Shown: one piece after another, positions 7,376 through 18,348 of the stretch
Layout: each line of letters begins with the position of its first letter
Position numbering within the stretch: the first letter of the stretch is position 1
Assembly (NCBI RefSeq): GCF_002094855.1
Contig: NZ_ARYN01000007.1
Coordinates: forward strand, 124,001-188,000
Direction of reading: 5' to 3'
DNA: 64,000 nucleotides
DNA from: Zunongwangia atlantica 22II14-10F7
GTDB taxonomy: Bacteria; Bacteroidota; Bacteroidia; Flavobacteriales; Flavobacteriaceae
Translations under genes and position numbers: made by a program
The notes under the pieces: generated by a model
What the model saw: only the letters and a program-made list of their open reading frames with translations
What the model was told of the DNA's origin: nothing
The model's database searches: none

Positions 7376-8258
7376 TCCGGTATTATTAAAAGAGTCTGTA
7401 GATGGTTTGAATATCAAACCCGATGGCGTGTATGTAGATGTTACATTTGGTGGCGGTGGTCACTCACGCGAAATCTTAAGCAGATTGGGGGAGAAGGGGA
7501 AACTTTTTGCTTTCGATCAGGATACCGATGCTTTACAAAATAAGATAGATGATCCTCGCTTTACACTTATTAATGAAAACTTTAGATTCCTAAAGCGATT
7601 TTTGAGGTTTTATGCAGTAAAAAAAGTAGATGGTATTCTAGGTGATTTTGGTGTTTCTTCACATCAATTTAATGAAGCTGATCGTGGTTTTTCTACACGT
7701 TTTAATGCAAAGCTGGATATGCGAATGGACCAGGGAAGTTCATTAAGCGCATATCAGGTAATTAATGAATATGAGGAAGAGCAGCTAAAAAGCCTGTTTT
7801 ACCAATACGCCGATTTAAAAAATGCTCCAAAATTGGCAAGAATCATTGTTGCTGAACGTAAAAATAATCCAATAGAAAATAGTGAAGATTTAAATGAACT
7901 TTTAAAGCCTCACTTATTTAAAGGAAAAGAAAATAAAATTTTAGCACAAATCTATCAGGCAATTCGCATAGAAGTGAATCAGGAAATAGAAGTGCTGAAA
8001 GAATTTTTGCTTCAAACGGAAGAAATAGTGGAGAAAAATGGGAGGATTAGTTTAATCTCTTACCATTCTTTGGAAGATCGTTTGGTGAAAAGATATATAA
8101 GAAGCGGACTTTTTGAAGGAGAGCCTGAAAAAGATTTCTACGGAAATATTTCAGTGCCTTTTAAAAAGGTTGGGGGGCTTATTGTGCCTTCAAAAAAAGA
8201 GATTAGCGAGAATAATAGAGCGCGAAGTGCAAAATTAAGAATAGCTAAAAAGCTATAA
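7362..8258 (+). CDS. rsmH: 16S rRNA (cytosine(1402)-N(4))-methyltransferase
   Basis: Methylates N4 of C1402 in the 16S rRNA decoding centre, using S-adenosylmethionine. Clear family motifs are MEYHNPVLLKESVDGL at the start, the SAM-binding VDVTFGGGGHSREIL, DGILGDFGVSSHQ, and LISYHSLEDRLVKR near the C-terminus. The start at 7362 is chosen because homologs begin at MEYHxPVLL; earlier in-frame ATGs at 7344 and 7356 lie deep inside mraZ. 298 residues, standard. Overlap with mraZ suggests translational coupling. Confidence 0.96.
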   Translation: MEYHNPVLLKESVDGLNIKPDGVYVDVTFGGGGHSREILSRLGEKGKLFAFDQDTDALQNKIDDPRFTLINENFRFLKRFLRFYAVKKVDGILGDFGVSSHQFNEADRGFSTRFNAKLDMRMDQGSSLSAYQVINEYEEEQLKSLFYQYADLKNAPKLARIIVAERKNNPIENSEDLNELLKPHLFKGKENKILAQIYQAIRIEVNQEIEVLKEFLLQTEEIVEKNGRISLISYHSLEDRLVKRYIRSGLFEGEPEKDFYGNISVPFKKVGGLIVPSKKEISENNRARSAKLRIAKKL

Positions 8259-8273
8259 AACCGGGGTAGATTT

Positions 8274-8591
8274 ATGAAGAAAGGTTTTTACAATATTCTT
8301 AAAGCCAATTTTTTAATTAACGAAGACGCCTTTAAAAACTGGCGTTTTATCGTATTCTGCACTGTTTTGGCTATAATTATGATTGCCAGCTCGCATAGCG
8401 CAGAGCGTAAAGTACACCAGATTGCACGTTTACACGAAGAAGTTTTAGAATTAAGAAGCGAGTTCTTAGAAGGACGTTCTAATTTGATGAAAATCAAAAT
8501 GGAATCTACTGTTACCAACGAGATGAAAAAAATAGGGATTGGTCCTTCAGATAATCCACCATATAAATTAAGAGTAAAAGTTAGCGAGTAG
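8274..8591 (+). CDS. ftsL: Cell division protein FtsL (FtsL-like)
   Basis: Small bitopic division protein of 105 residues. It has a cytoplasmic N-terminus, a single membrane segment around residues 24-41 (WRFIVFCTVLAIIMIASS) and a periplasmic coiled coil with heptad spacing (IARLHEEVLELRSEFLEGRSNL). The sequence family is poorly conserved, so the call rests on topology and on its place between rsmH and ftsI, which is invariant in dcw clusters. Expected to form the FtsQLB-type complex that activates FtsWI. Confidence 0.88.
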   Translation: MKKGFYNILKANFLINEDAFKNWRFIVFCTVLAIIMIASSHSAERKVHQIARLHEEVLELRSEFLEGRSNLMKIKMESTVTNEMKKIGIGPSDNPPYKLRVKVSE

Positions 8592-8595
8592 TTGT

Positions 8596-10587
8596 ATGGC
8601 AACCACTGAAAAAGGCATATTAAACAGGTTATATTTTGTTGCAGGATGCATGTTCATCTTCGCGATAGCTGTTGGTGTGAAGCTAATGGATATTCAGTTT
8701 GTAGAAGGAGAACATTATAAACAACTTTCAGAAGAACGTGTTTATCGAAATTTCACTATTCCTGCAAACCGTGGGAATCTTTATGATTCTAACGGGAGTC
8801 TTTTAGCAGCTTCAGTGCCAAAATATGATATCAGGTTTGATGCAGTAACAGTTTCAGATGAGGTATTCGAAGAAAATGTGCTGCCACTTTCTAAAGAATT
8901 AGCCAAGATGTTGGGAAATACATCTTCATATTATGTACATAAATTAAGAACTGCCAGAGCGCATAATCAAAGATATGTTTTAATAACAAGAGGTCTTGGA
9001 TATTCAGAATATATGAAGATCAAGACGTTCCCAATTTTTAATCTGGGAGCTTACAAAGGCGGACTTATAGTAGAACAGCGTACCGTTAGAGAGCATCCGC
9101 TAGGTAAAATGGCCGAGCGTACCGTTGGATACGAGAGACAGGATGATGAGGGGTATTTTACAAGAGTAGGTTTAGAAGGTGCTTTTGGTCCTTATCTAAG
9201 AGGAACAGATGGGCATCGTTTAAAGCAAAAGATAGCTAAAGGACAGTGGAAGCCAATTAGCGATAATAATGAAGTTGAGCCTAAGGATGGTTATGATGTA
9301 ATTTCTACCATAGATGTGAATATTCAGGATATTGCGCATCACGCTTTATTAAAGCAGCTCGAAGATTTTGAAGCTGAGCATGGTACCGTGATCGTAATGG
9401 AAACAGCAACCGGTGAGATTAAGGCAATGTCTAACCTTGGTCGTACAGAGGAAGGTACATATTACGAGAAAAGAAATTATGCGGTTTACGAAGCACATGA
9501 GCCAGGATCTACTTTTAAGTTGATGGCAATGGTTGCCGGTTTAGAAGATGGTGTGATCGATACCAATCAGGTTGTGGATACAGAAAATGGCGTTGTTCGT
9601 TTCTACGGAAGGGCAGTGCGTGATTCGCATCATGGAGGTTACGGTAAAATTTCTGCAGCTAGAGCTTTCGAAGTTTCTTCGAATACAGCTTTTACAAAAA
9701 TGATTTCTGAAGGCTATAAAAACGATCCTGGGAAATTTGTAGATCGCCTTGATGATATGGGGGTTACCCGTAAAATTGGTTTAGAAATAAAAGGAGAAGG
9801 AACACCTAGAATTCCGCATCCAGATGATAAAGGTTGGAATGGATTAAGCTTGCCATGGATGGCATTTGGATATGGTGTTGCAGTAACTCCTTTACAAACC
9901 TTAACCTTTTACAATGCCATAGCTAATGATGGTGAGATGGTAAAACCTCGTTTTATAAAAGAAGTAAAAGAATGGGATAAAACCATTGTAAAAATGGAAC
10001 GTGAGGTGATGAATCCTGCTATCTGTTCTCCAGAGACTGCAAAGAAAGTTAGGGAGATGATGAAGAACACCGTAAAACGCGGTACAGCAGCGAATATTTA
10101 TACTCCTAATTTTTCTATGGCGGGAAAAACAGGAACCTGCCAAACCGAATATTGGATAGAGCCGGGAAGATATATAGCGTCTTTTGCAGGATATTTTCCG
10201 GCAGATAATCCTAAGTATTCATGCATTGTTGTAGTGCATAAGCCTAAAAGAAGTAAAGGTTATTACGGTAATATAGTAGCCGCACCTGTTTTTAAAAGAA
10301 TCGCACAGAAAATTTATACCGATACTCCTATTATGGACGAGCTTCCTTCTTTAGAGGTTGAAAGCGAAATAGTAGAACAGGATTTCGAAAAATATTATAC
10401 AAAGGTTCAAAGTGAAAAAGTGGTAATGCCAAATGTAAAAGGTATGCCCGCAATGGATGCTATCCCACTTTTGGAGAATCTTGGCTTAAAAGTACAGGTT
10501 AATGGTGACGGCATTGTTAGAAGTCAGTCGATCACTGCTGGCCAAAAAATAAAGAGTAACCAAAAAGTAAATCTGAAGTTAAGTTGA
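8596..10587 (+). CDS. ftsI: Division-specific transpeptidase FtsI (class B PBP) with C-terminal PASTA domain
   Basis: Crosslinks septal peptidoglycan together with FtsW. One N-terminal membrane anchor (about residues 12-30), a PBP dimerisation region (RNFTIPANRGNLYD), and a transpeptidase domain with all three active-site motifs: S305-T-F-K308, S361-S-N363 and K511-T-G-T514. The last 65 residues (VVMPNVKGMPAMDAIPLLENLGL and following) form one PASTA repeat, common in Bacteroidota and Firmicutes FtsI/SpoVD but absent from E. coli. 663 residues. Its stop overlaps the TTG start of murE by 4 bases. Confidence 0.96.
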   Translation: MATTEKGILNRLYFVAGCMFIFAIAVGVKLMDIQFVEGEHYKQLSEERVYRNFTIPANRGNLYDSNGSLLAASVPKYDIRFDAVTVSDEVFEENVLPLSKELAKMLGNTSSYYVHKLRTARAHNQRYVLITRGLGYSEYMKIKTFPIFNLGAYKGGLIVEQRTVREHPLGKMAERTVGYERQDDEGYFTRVGLEGAFGPYLRGTDGHRLKQKIAKGQWKPISDNNEVEPKDGYDVISTIDVNIQDIAHHALLKQLEDFEAEHGTVIVMETATGEIKAMSNLGRTEEGTYYEKRNYAVYEAHEPGSTFKLMAMVAGLEDGVIDTNQVVDTENGVVRFYGRAVRDSHHGGYGKISAARAFEVSSNTAFTKMISEGYKNDPGKFVDRLDDMGVTRKIGLEIKGEGTPRIPHPDDKGWNGLSLPWMAFGYGVAVTPLQTLTFYNAIANDGEMVKPRFIKEVKEWDKTIVKMEREVMNPAICSPETAKKVREMMKNTVKRGTAANIYTPNFSMAGKTGTCQTEYWIEPGRYIASFAGYFPADNPKYSCIVVVHKPKRSKGYYGNIVAAPVFKRIAQKIYTDTPIMDELPSLEVESEIVEQDFEKYYTKVQSEKVVMPNVKGMPAMDAIPLLENLGLKVQVNGDGIVRSQSITAGQKIKSNQKVNLKLS

Positions 10588-12050
10588 AAATACTTAAGGA
10601 CATATTATATAAGGTAAGTATGGAATCTGTGGTTGGGAATACCGCAGTGCCTGTAAAGAATATTCATTTCGATTCGAGAAAAGTTGAAATGAACGATGTT
10701 TTTGTAGCAATTACAGGTACGATTTCCAACGGGCACGATTTCATTGAAAAAGCAATTAATAAGGGAGCTTTGGTGATTATTTGTGAAGAGCTTCCGGCTA
10801 ATATCGTGAATGGGGTTACTTATGTTCAGGTGGCCAATTCTAAGGAAGCTTTAGCATATATGGCTGCTAACTTCTATGGCAATCCTTCAGATAAACTCAA
10901 ATTGGTTGGAGTTACCGGTACTAATGGTAAAACAACCATAGCTACTTTATTGTATGATTTATTTACCAAAGCCGGCTTTAAAGTTGGTTTACTTTCAACG
11001 GTGAAAGTAATGGTAGGAGATAAATTATATGATGCGGTACGCACAACACCAGATTCGTTAACCATCAACTATTATTTAGCAGAAATGAACGAAGAAGGTG
11101 TAGAGTATTGCTTTATGGAAGTAAGTTCTCATGGAATCGATCAGCACCGTACAACTGGATTAGAATTTGCTGGCGGAATTTTCACCAATCTTAGTCATGA
11201 TCATTTAGATTATCATAACAGCTTTGCAGAATATCGTGACGTGAAAAAGCGGTTTTTTGATGAATTGCCAGCTTCAGCATTTGCATTAACCAATGTAGAT
11301 GACAAGAATGGCGAAGTGATGCTTCAAAATACCAACGCGAAACAATATACCTACGGACTTAAAAATTATGCCGATTATAAAGCTCAAATTCTGGAAAATC
11401 AATTTACAGGATTATTGCTGAAGATCAACGACCAGGAAGTATGGTCTCGGTTAATCGGAAGCTTCAATGCTTACAATATTTTGGCGATTTATGCCGCTGC
11501 GGAATTACTTGGATTAGAAACTATAGAAAACCTGAAGTTTATAAGTGAGCTTCATTCTGTAAATGGACGCTTTCAATATTTCATTTCTTCCGAAGAAAAA
11601 ATTACCGCAATTGTAGATTACGCACATACCCCAGATGCATTAAAAAATGTGTTAGAGACCATCAATGCGATTAGAACAAAAAATGAAGAACTAATTACGG
11701 TTGTAGGTTGTGGTGGTGATAGAGATCGAACCAAAAGACCAAAAATGGGACATATCGCTTCGGCTTTAAGTTCTAAAGTGATCTTTACCAGTGATAATCC
11801 AAGAACTGAAGATCCAGATGCCATTATTGAAGAAATAGAAAAAGGGGTAGAACCTCAAAATTTTAATAAAACAGTTTCAGTAACTAATAGAAAACAGGCG
11901 ATTAAAACCGCTTGCCAAATGGCGAAAGCCAACGATATCATTTTAATCGCAGGAAAAGGTCATGAAACCTACCAGGAAGTTAATGGTGAAAAACATGATT
12001 TTGATGATTATAAGATCGTGAGTGAATTTTTAAAACAGCTAAAAAAGTAA
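10584..12050 (+). CDS. murE: UDP-MurNAc-tripeptide synthetase MurE (meso-DAP type)
   Basis: Cytoplasmic ligase adding the third amino acid to UDP-MurNAc-L-Ala-D-Glu. The ATP loop GVTGTNGKTTIA and the central YCFMEVSSHGIDQHRT are typical. The specificity motif D404-N-P-R407, followed by TEDP, predicts meso-diaminopimelate and not lysine as substrate, as expected for a Gram-negative. TTG start overlapping the ftsI stop (TTGA); no other start keeps the N-terminus MKILKDILYKV. 488 residues, normal length. Confidence 0.96.
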   Translation: MKILKDILYKVSMESVVGNTAVPVKNIHFDSRKVEMNDVFVAITGTISNGHDFIEKAINKGALVIICEELPANIVNGVTYVQVANSKEALAYMAANFYGNPSDKLKLVGVTGTNGKTTIATLLYDLFTKAGFKVGLLSTVKVMVGDKLYDAVRTTPDSLTINYYLAEMNEEGVEYCFMEVSSHGIDQHRTTGLEFAGGIFTNLSHDHLDYHNSFAEYRDVKKRFFDELPASAFALTNVDDKNGEVMLQNTNAKQYTYGLKNYADYKAQILENQFTGLLLKINDQEVWSRLIGSFNAYNILAIYAAAELLGLETIENLKFISELHSVNGRFQYFISSEEKITAIVDYAHTPDALKNVLETINAIRTKNEELITVVGCGGDRDRTKRPKMGHIASALSSKVIFTSDNPRTEDPDAIIEEIEKGVEPQNFNKTVSVTNRKQAIKTACQMAKANDIILIAGKGHETYQEVNGEKHDFDDYKIVSEFLKQLKK

Positions 12051-12074
12051 CGCCAAAAGGCAGAATATAAGGAT

Positions 12075-13313
12075 ATGCTTTATTATTTATTTCAATTTTT
12101 AGAAGATAAATACCAGTTCCCGGGAGCTCAGTTGTTTGAATATCTTTCATTCCGCTCGGCTATGGCTATACTTTTATCGCTGTTAATCTCTACAATTTAC
12201 GGGAAGCGAATAATTAACTATTTGCAAACCAAACAAATTGGGGAAAGTGTAAGAGAGCTTGGTTTGCAAGGGCAAACCGAAAAAGCTGGAACACCAACAA
12301 TGGGCGGTATTATCATTATAATTTCAACCTTGATCCCGGTGTTGCTTTTGGCAGATTTGGCCAATATTTATGTGATTTTATTGATTATTACCACCGTTTG
12401 GATGGGAGCTATTGGTTTTCTGGATGATTATATCAAAACATTTAAGAAAGATAAAGAAGGTTTGCCTGGTAAATTTAAGATTCTTGGGCAGGTAGGTCTT
12501 GGGTTGATCGTTGGTTGTATTATGTACTTCCATGACGGAATTACAATAAAAGAAAAGGCAAATCCACAGGAAGTAATTTCACAGGAAATGATGCTAGGTG
12601 CTAATGAATTGCCAGAAATGGGGCCAGAGCAAAAAACACTTACTACCACTATTCCTTTTGTGAAAAATAATGAATTTGATTACTCGAAGATCATCTCCTG
12701 GATAAGCCCAGATTTGGCAAAATACGCCTGGATTATTTTTATCCCGATCGTCATTTTTATAGTAACAGCAGTTTCAAACGGGGCAAATTTAACTGATGGT
12801 ATCGATGGTCTTGCCGCAGGATCTTCAGCAATCATTGTGCTAACATTGGGCATTTTTGCATGGGTTTCTGGTAACATCATTTTTTCAGATTACCTCAATA
12901 TCATGTATATCCCTCGTTCCGGAGAAATGACGATTTATATAACAGCATTTGCAGGAGCATTAGTCGGTTTTCTATGGTATAACACCTATCCGGCCCAGGT
13001 TTTTATGGGAGATACGGGGAGTTTAACTATTGGAGGAATTATTGCTGTTTTAGCAATTGCTTCTAGAAAAGAATTATTGATACCTATTTTATGCGGAATT
13101 TTCTTAGTAGAGAATCTATCTGTTATGCTACAGGTATCCTGGTTTAAATACACTAAAAAGAAATTTGGCGAAGGGCGCAGGATTTTCCTGATGTCTCCTT
13201 TGCATCATCACTACCAAAAGAAAGGGCATCATGAAAGTAAGATCGTTGTTCGGTTTTGGGTAGTGGGTATTATCCTGGCCATTTTAACCATTGTGACACT
13301 TAAACTTCGATAA
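12075..13313 (+). CDS. mraY: Phospho-MurNAc-pentapeptide transferase MraY
   Basis: Inner-membrane enzyme making lipid I from UDP-MurNAc-pentapeptide and undecaprenyl phosphate. Family motifs: AGTPTMGG near residue 73, the aspartate pair in [28 protein letters not shown], and the terminal [17 protein letters not shown]. About ten membrane segments. A hydrophilic insert of roughly 60 residues ([18 protein letters not shown] to ENNEFDYS region) separates two membrane segments; longer MraY proteins of this kind are usual in Bacteroidota. 412 residues. Confidence 0.96.
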   Translation: MLYYLFQFLEDKYQFPGAQLFEYLSFRSAMAILLSLLISTIYGKRIINYLQTKQIGESVRELGLQGQTEKAGTPTMGGIIIIISTLIPVLLLADLANIYVILLIITTVWMGAIGFLDDYIKTFKKDKEGLPGKFKILGQVGLGLIVGCIMYFHDGITIKEKANPQEVISQEMMLGANELPEMGPEQKTLTTTIPFVKNNEFDYSKIISWISPDLAKYAWIIFIPIVIFIVTAVSNGANLTDGIDGLAAGSSAIIVLTLGIFAWVSGNIIFSDYLNIMYIPRSGEMTIYITAFAGALVGFLWYNTYPAQVFMGDTGSLTIGGIIAVLAIASRKELLIPILCGIFLVENLSVMLQVSWFKYTKKKFGEGRRIFLMSPLHHHYQKKGHHESKIVVRFWVVGIILAILTIVTLKLR

Positions 13314-13316
13314 AAG

Positions 13317-14654
13317 TTGAGTAAGAAAATTGTCATACTTGGTGGTGGAGAAAGCGGTGTTGGTACTGCGATCTTGGCGAAGAAAGAAGGCTATAAGATT
13401 TGGCTTTCAGACAAAGGAAAAATTAAAGAAAAATATAAAAAGGTTCTTGAACATCTTGAAATAGACTGGGAGGAAGAAAAACATACTGAATCGCAGATTT
13501 TTGATGCCGATGTGGTGATGAAAAGTCCGGGTATTCCAGATACAGTGCCAATGATAAAAGCACTAAGAGAAAATGGAATTCCCGTAATTTCTGAAATAGA
13601 ATTTGCTGCGGAATACACCAGTGCTGTAATTGTTGGTATCACCGGAAGTAACGGAAAAACCACAACCACAAAATTAACCGATCATCTGTTGAATGATGCT
13701 GGTTTAAAAGTGGGAATGGCCGGTAATGTAGGAGATAGTTTTGCGAAGCAGGTAGCAGAAACAAATCCAGATTACTATGTGTTAGAACTTAGTAGTTTTC
13801 AGTTGGATGGGATTGAAAAGTTTAGACCGCATATTGCAATTTTAACCAATATTACTCCAGATCATTTAGATCGATATGATTATAAATTCGAGAATTATAT
13901 CGAAGCTAAGTTCAGGATTACAAAGAATCAAACAAAGGACGATTATTTTATTTACGACGCAGATGACGAAGTTATTACGAGCTGGCTAAAGAACAACAAA
14001 ATTGAGGCGCAGTTACTGCCATTTTCGCTAGAGAGAAAGCTAGAGAATGGCGCATATTTAGAAAATGATACAATTATTATAAAGACAGAAAATACAGAGT
14101 TTACTATGGCTACTTCAGATTTAACATTACAAGGTAAACACAATACGAAGAACGCAATGGCAGCTGCTACAGTGGCAAAGCTTTTAAAAATAAGAAAGAA
14201 TACGATCCGTGAAAGTATGGAAAGCTTTCAGGGTGTAGAACATCGCTTAGAAAAAGTGCTTAAGATCAATAATGTACAATACATCAACGATTCTAAAGCC
14301 ACAAACGTTAATGCTACTTACTACGCTTTAGAAAGTGTGGAAGGGCAAACTGTTTGGATCTTAGGAGGTGTGGATAAAGGAAATGTTTACGATGAACTTT
14401 TGCCATTAGTGAACGAGAAAGTAAAAGCAATTATTTGCCTAGGGGTGGATAACACCAAGATCATTAATTCTTTTGGGAATTGTGTTGAAACAATGATGGA
14501 AACACAAAGCATGAGTGAAGCGGTGAAAATGGCGTATAGGCTTTCTGAAAAAGGAGATACGGTTTTACTTTCTCCGGCCTGTGCTAGTTTCGATCTTTTC
14601 GAGAATTACGAAGATCGCGGAAGACAGTTTAAAGAAGCAGTAAGAAATTTATAG
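13317..14654 (+). CDS. murD: UDP-MurNAc-L-alanine:D-glutamate ligase MurD
   Basis: Adds D-glutamate to UDP-MurNAc-L-Ala in the cytoplasm. It opens with the nucleotide-binding KKIVILGGGESGVGTAILA, then the ATP loop GITGSNGKTTTT, the stretch YVLELSSFQLDGI, and the C-terminal ligase domain with YINDSKATN and LLSPACASFDLF. 445 residues. TTG start three bases after the mraY stop. Confidence 0.96.
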   Translation: MSKKIVILGGGESGVGTAILAKKEGYKIWLSDKGKIKEKYKKVLEHLEIDWEEEKHTESQIFDADVVMKSPGIPDTVPMIKALRENGIPVISEIEFAAEYTSAVIVGITGSNGKTTTTKLTDHLLNDAGLKVGMAGNVGDSFAKQVAETNPDYYVLELSSFQLDGIEKFRPHIAILTNITPDHLDRYDYKFENYIEAKFRITKNQTKDDYFIYDADDEVITSWLKNNKIEAQLLPFSLERKLENGAYLENDTIIIKTENTEFTMATSDLTLQGKHNTKNAMAAATVAKLLKIRKNTIRESMESFQGVEHRLEKVLKINNVQYINDSKATNVNATYYALESVEGQTVWILGGVDKGNVYDELLPLVNEKVKAIICLGVDNTKIINSFGNCVETMMETQSMSEAVKMAYRLSEKGDTVLLSPACASFDLFENYEDRGRQFKEAVRNL

Positions 14655-14685
14655 AATATCAGTAAAATTAAGCTGAGAGAGCGAA

Positions 14686-15894
14686 ATGGGGAACATTTTT
14701 GCAAATATTAAAGGAGATAAGGTAATCTGGGCTACTGCCGGGCTACTGGCGATATTTTCATTTTTGCCAGTGTATAGCGCGAGTAGTAACATTGCTTACC
14801 TATATGGTGATGGGAGTACATTTAAATATTTGATCGTTCACTTTTTCCATTTGTTATTAGGCTTTTGTGTGATGTTCGCAGCGCATAAAGTTCCTTATCG
14901 ATATTATAAGGGATTATCGATTATAATGCTGCCGGTAGTAATTGTATTATTGATCTATACAATGGCTCAGGGAACGGTGATCGACGGGGCAAATGCAAGT
15001 AGATGGATTAGGATTCCGGTCTTAGGAGTTACGTTCCAGTCATCTACGTTTGCAGCAGTGGTTTTAATGATCTATGTGGCTAAATATATGTCCAGGATCA
15101 CCGATAAAAAAATCACTTTTAAAGAAACAATTTTACCACTTTGGGTACCTGTAGGTTCAGTATTAATGTTAATTTTGCCGGCCAATTTTTCGACAACTGC
15201 GATCATTTTTGCTATGGTTTTGGTTCTCATGTTTTTAGGAGGTTATCCCATAAAATATCTGGCTGCAGTGGTGTTTGCCGGAGTTATTTTATTCGGAATT
15301 TTTGTTTTGGCAGCGAAGGCATTTCCTGGAATTTTGCCCAACAGGATCGATACTTGGGCGAGTAGGATAGAGAATTTTACAAATGACGAAGATACCGAAG
15401 CAGATTATCAGATCGAAAGAGCAAAGATAGCCATCGCAAGAGGTGGTATTGCAGGAACAGGGATTGGGAAAAGTGTGCAGCGAAACTTTTTACCACAGTC
15501 TTCTTCAGATTTTATCTATGCGATAATTGTTGAAGAAATGGGGTTAATTGGGGCGTTTGGAGTGATGTTAGCCTATTTGATGATTTTGTTTAGGATTATT
15601 ATCGTGGCGACCAAAGCAAATACTGTTTTTGGTAAGTTGCTGGTTGTAGGAGTAGGGATTCCAATTATTTTTCAGGCATTGGTAAATATGGCGGTTGCGG
15701 TAGAATTATTTCCGGTAACCGGGCAAACATTACCGTTGGTAAGTAGTGGTGGGACATCGATTTGGATGACCTGTATGTCACTGGGGATTATTCTTAGTGT
15801 AAGTGCGAAAAGAGAAGAAGAAAAAGAATTTGAAGAAGCTGAAAGAAGGGCAGAGGATGAAAATCCTTTGGATATTTTAAGCGAAGCAATATGA
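14686..15894 (+). CDS. ftsW: Septal peptidoglycan glycosyltransferase FtsW
   Basis: SEDS-family membrane protein that polymerises lipid II at the septum as partner of FtsI. About ten membrane segments across 402 residues. Conserved parts include [20 protein letters not shown] after the fourth segment, [23 protein letters not shown] in the large loop, [15 protein letters not shown] and the C-terminal PLVSSGGTS. Its position between murD and murG distinguishes it from RodA. Its stop overlaps the murG start (ATGA). Confidence 0.95.
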   Translation: MGNIFANIKGDKVIWATAGLLAIFSFLPVYSASSNIAYLYGDGSTFKYLIVHFFHLLLGFCVMFAAHKVPYRYYKGLSIIMLPVVIVLLIYTMAQGTVIDGANASRWIRIPVLGVTFQSSTFAAVVLMIYVAKYMSRITDKKITFKETILPLWVPVGSVLMLILPANFSTTAIIFAMVLVLMFLGGYPIKYLAAVVFAGVILFGIFVLAAKAFPGILPNRIDTWASRIENFTNDEDTEADYQIERAKIAIARGGIAGTGIGKSVQRNFLPQSSSDFIYAIIVEEMGLIGAFGVMLAYLMILFRIIIVATKANTVFGKLLVVGVGIPIIFQALVNMAVAVELFPVTGQTLPLVSSGGTSIWMTCMSLGIILSVSAKREEEKEFEEAERRAEDENPLDILSEAI

Positions 15895-16991
15895 GTAAAG
15901 ATCTACGTATCATATTATCTGGTGGAGGAACGGGTGGTCACATTTACCCGGCTATTGCTATTGCCGATGAGGTAAAGCGACGTTATCCCGATGCGAAGAT
16001 CAAATTTGTTGGGGCGCAGGATAAAATGGAGATGGAAAAAGTACCGCAGGCCGGTTACGAGATCGAAGGGCTTTGGATTAGCGGTTTGCAGCGAAAGCTA
16101 ACGCTTAAAAATTTAATGTTTCCATTCAAATTACTGAATAGCATTAGTAAATCCAGAAAGATCATAAAGGATTTTCAACCGAATGTTGCCATTGGTACAG
16201 GAGGATTTGCAAGCGGACCTTTATTACATGTTGCTAATAAAAAGGATATACCAACCTTGCTTCAGGAGCAAAACTCATTTCCTGGGATCACTAATAAGAT
16301 CCTTGCGAAAAGAGCGAATGTGATCTGTGCGGCTTACGATGAAGTGAAACGATTTTTTCCGCGGGAAAAGGTAAAGAAAACAGGAAATCCGGTACGCCAG
16401 GATTTACTGGATATCGATACTAAAAGAATAGAAGCGCAAAAGTTTTTCAATCTGGATTCAGATAAAAAAACAGTGCTTGTTCTTGGTGGTAGTTTAGGAG
16501 CAAGAAGAGTGAATCAATTAATCGCCCAATATGCCGATCGCTTGAAGAAAGAAAATATTCAGTTGATCTGGCAGTGCGGTAAATTATATTACGAAGATTA
16601 CAAAACTTATACTGAAGGGACTGTTCAGGTTCATCAGTTTTTAAATAAAATGGATTTGGCTTACGCTGCGGCAGATGTGATTATTTCGCGAGCTGGTGCA
16701 GGTAGTGTTTCAGAGCTTTGTATTGTTGGGAAACCTGTAATTTTTATTCCGTCACCCAATGTTGCAGAAGATCATCAAACCAAAAATGCGATGGCTGTTA
16801 CAAAAAATGATGCGGCCATCACCATTGGTGAAAATGAGCTGGATGAAAAGTTTGAAAATGCCTTTTTCGATTTGCTGAATAATGAAAGCCAGCAAAAAGA
16901 ATTAGGCGAAAATATTAAGAAAATGGCCCTGCCTAATGCAACGGCCGATATTGTAGACGAAATAGAAAAACTAATTATCAGAAAAGCCTAG
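15891..16991 (+). CDS. murG: Lipid II synthase MurG (GlcNAc transferase)
   Basis: Peripheral inner-membrane glycosyltransferase converting lipid I to lipid II. The glycine loops are clear: [18 protein letters not shown] at the start and [13 protein letters not shown] at the domain boundary, and the UDP-GlcNAc site is seen in [25 protein letters not shown]. 366 residues. Four-base overlap with ftsW implies coupled translation. Confidence 0.96.
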   Translation: MSKDLRIILSGGGTGGHIYPAIAIADEVKRRYPDAKIKFVGAQDKMEMEKVPQAGYEIEGLWISGLQRKLTLKNLMFPFKLLNSISKSRKIIKDFQPNVAIGTGGFASGPLLHVANKKDIPTLLQEQNSFPGITNKILAKRANVICAAYDEVKRFFPREKVKKTGNPVRQDLLDIDTKRIEAQKFFNLDSDKKTVLVLGGSLGARRVNQLIAQYADRLKKENIQLIWQCGKLYYEDYKTYTEGTVQVHQFLNKMDLAYAAADVIISRAGAGSVSELCIVGKPVIFIPSPNVAEDHQTKNAMAVTKNDAAITIGENELDEKFENAFFDLLNNESQQKELGENIKKMALPNATADIVDEIEKLIIRKA

Positions 16992-16992
16992 A

Positions 16993-18348
16993 TTGAATAA
17001 TTTGAGTCACATACAAAACTTTTATTTTATCGGTATTGGCGGTATAGGGATGAGTGCATTGGCGCGCTTCTTTAAATCTCAGGGCAAAAATGTCGCTGGT
17101 TATGATAAAACAGCTTCAGTGCTTACCAAAGAGCTGGAAGCTGAAGGTATTTTGGTGACTTTTAAAGATGATATTAGTGAAATTCCGCAGCAATTTAAAG
17201 ACTCAGAAAAAACACTTGTAGTTTATACTCCAGCAGTTCCTAAAGATAATGCGCTTTATCAATATTTTGTAGAAGAACAATTTATTCTGAAAAAGCGTTC
17301 AGAAGTTCTTGGCTTAATAAGTAGCGATCGTTTCACGCTTGCTGTGGCTGGGACTCACGGTAAAACTACAACAACTGCAATTTTAGGCCATTTATTAAAA
17401 GAAACCCATGCGCCGGTAACGGCATTTTTGGGCGGAGTAAGCGAGGATATTCAAAGTAACTTGATTCTTAAAGGCGATGAAGTTATCGTTGCTGAAGCAG
17501 ATGAATTTGATCGTTCTTTTCTTCATCTCTCTCCAAATATCGCCGCCATCAATTCGATGGATGCAGATCATTTGGATATTTATGGCGTAAACGAACATTT
17601 GCAGGCTTCATTTAAAGCTTTTGCAGATCTACTTTCTGAAGATGGGACGCTTTTCGTTAAAAACGGACTTCCACTTAAAGGAAAAACAATTGGAATTGAA
17701 GATGACGCTGATTTTTCAGCAATCAACATAAAAATTATAGGAGGGAGTTATCATTTTGATCTCAAAACTCCTACAGAAATTATCGAAGGATTTATTCTTA
17801 ACCTACCAGGCAGACATAATGTCTTAAACGCTGTAACGGCTCTGGCTATGGCGCTGGAATATGGTTCCCCAACCAACCAGTTAAGCCAGGCGTTACAGAG
17901 TTTTAAAGGAATAAGAAGGCGTTTTTCATATAAGATCAAAACTGAAGAATTGGTTTTGATCGATGATTATGCGCATCATCCGGCAGAAATAGATGCTGTG
18001 TTTGGAGCGGTAAAAGAATTATATCCTAAAAGGCCGAATTTGGTCATTTTTCAGCCTCATTTATTTAGCAGAACCAGAGATTTTGCAGATGATTTTGCTG
18101 AAAAATTAGCGCAATTCGATGAGATTATGCTTATGGATATCTATCCGGCTCGTGAAAAGCCGATAGAAGGGGTAGATTCTGAGTGGTTATTAAAGAAAAT
18201 CGATAATCCAAAGAAGCAATTAGTAAAAAGAAACGAATTATCGGCCAAAATCGCTAAAACTAAGGCTAAAGTTATTTTGATGCTTGGAGCCGGAGATATA
18301 GGAAATGAAGTTGAAACCGTAAAAACCGCATTAGAAGATGAAATCTAA
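16993..18348 (+). CDS. murC: UDP-MurNAc:L-alanine ligase MurC
   Basis: First amino-acid ligase of the pathway. The N-terminal Rossmann stretch FYFIGIGGIGMSALARF, ATP loop VAGTHGKTTTTA, AEADEFDRSFL and the C-terminal DDYAHHPAEI are diagnostic. 451 residues. It uses a TTG start one base after the murG stop. The last 11 bases overlap ftsQ in another frame. Confidence 0.96.
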   Translation: MNNLSHIQNFYFIGIGGIGMSALARFFKSQGKNVAGYDKTASVLTKELEAEGILVTFKDDISEIPQQFKDSEKTLVVYTPAVPKDNALYQYFVEEQFILKKRSEVLGLISSDRFTLAVAGTHGKTTTTAILGHLLKETHAPVTAFLGGVSEDIQSNLILKGDEVIVAEADEFDRSFLHLSPNIAAINSMDADHLDIYGVNEHLQASFKAFADLLSEDGTLFVKNGLPLKGKTIGIEDDADFSAINIKIIGGSYHFDLKTPTEIIEGFILNLPGRHNVLNAVTALAMALEYGSPTNQLSQALQSFKGIRRRFSYKIKTEELVLIDDYAHHPAEIDAVFGAVKELYPKRPNLVIFQPHLFSRTRDFADDFAEKLAQFDEIMLMDIYPAREKPIEGVDSEWLLKKIDNPKKQLVKRNELSAKIAKTKAKVILMLGAGDIGNEVETVKTALEDEI

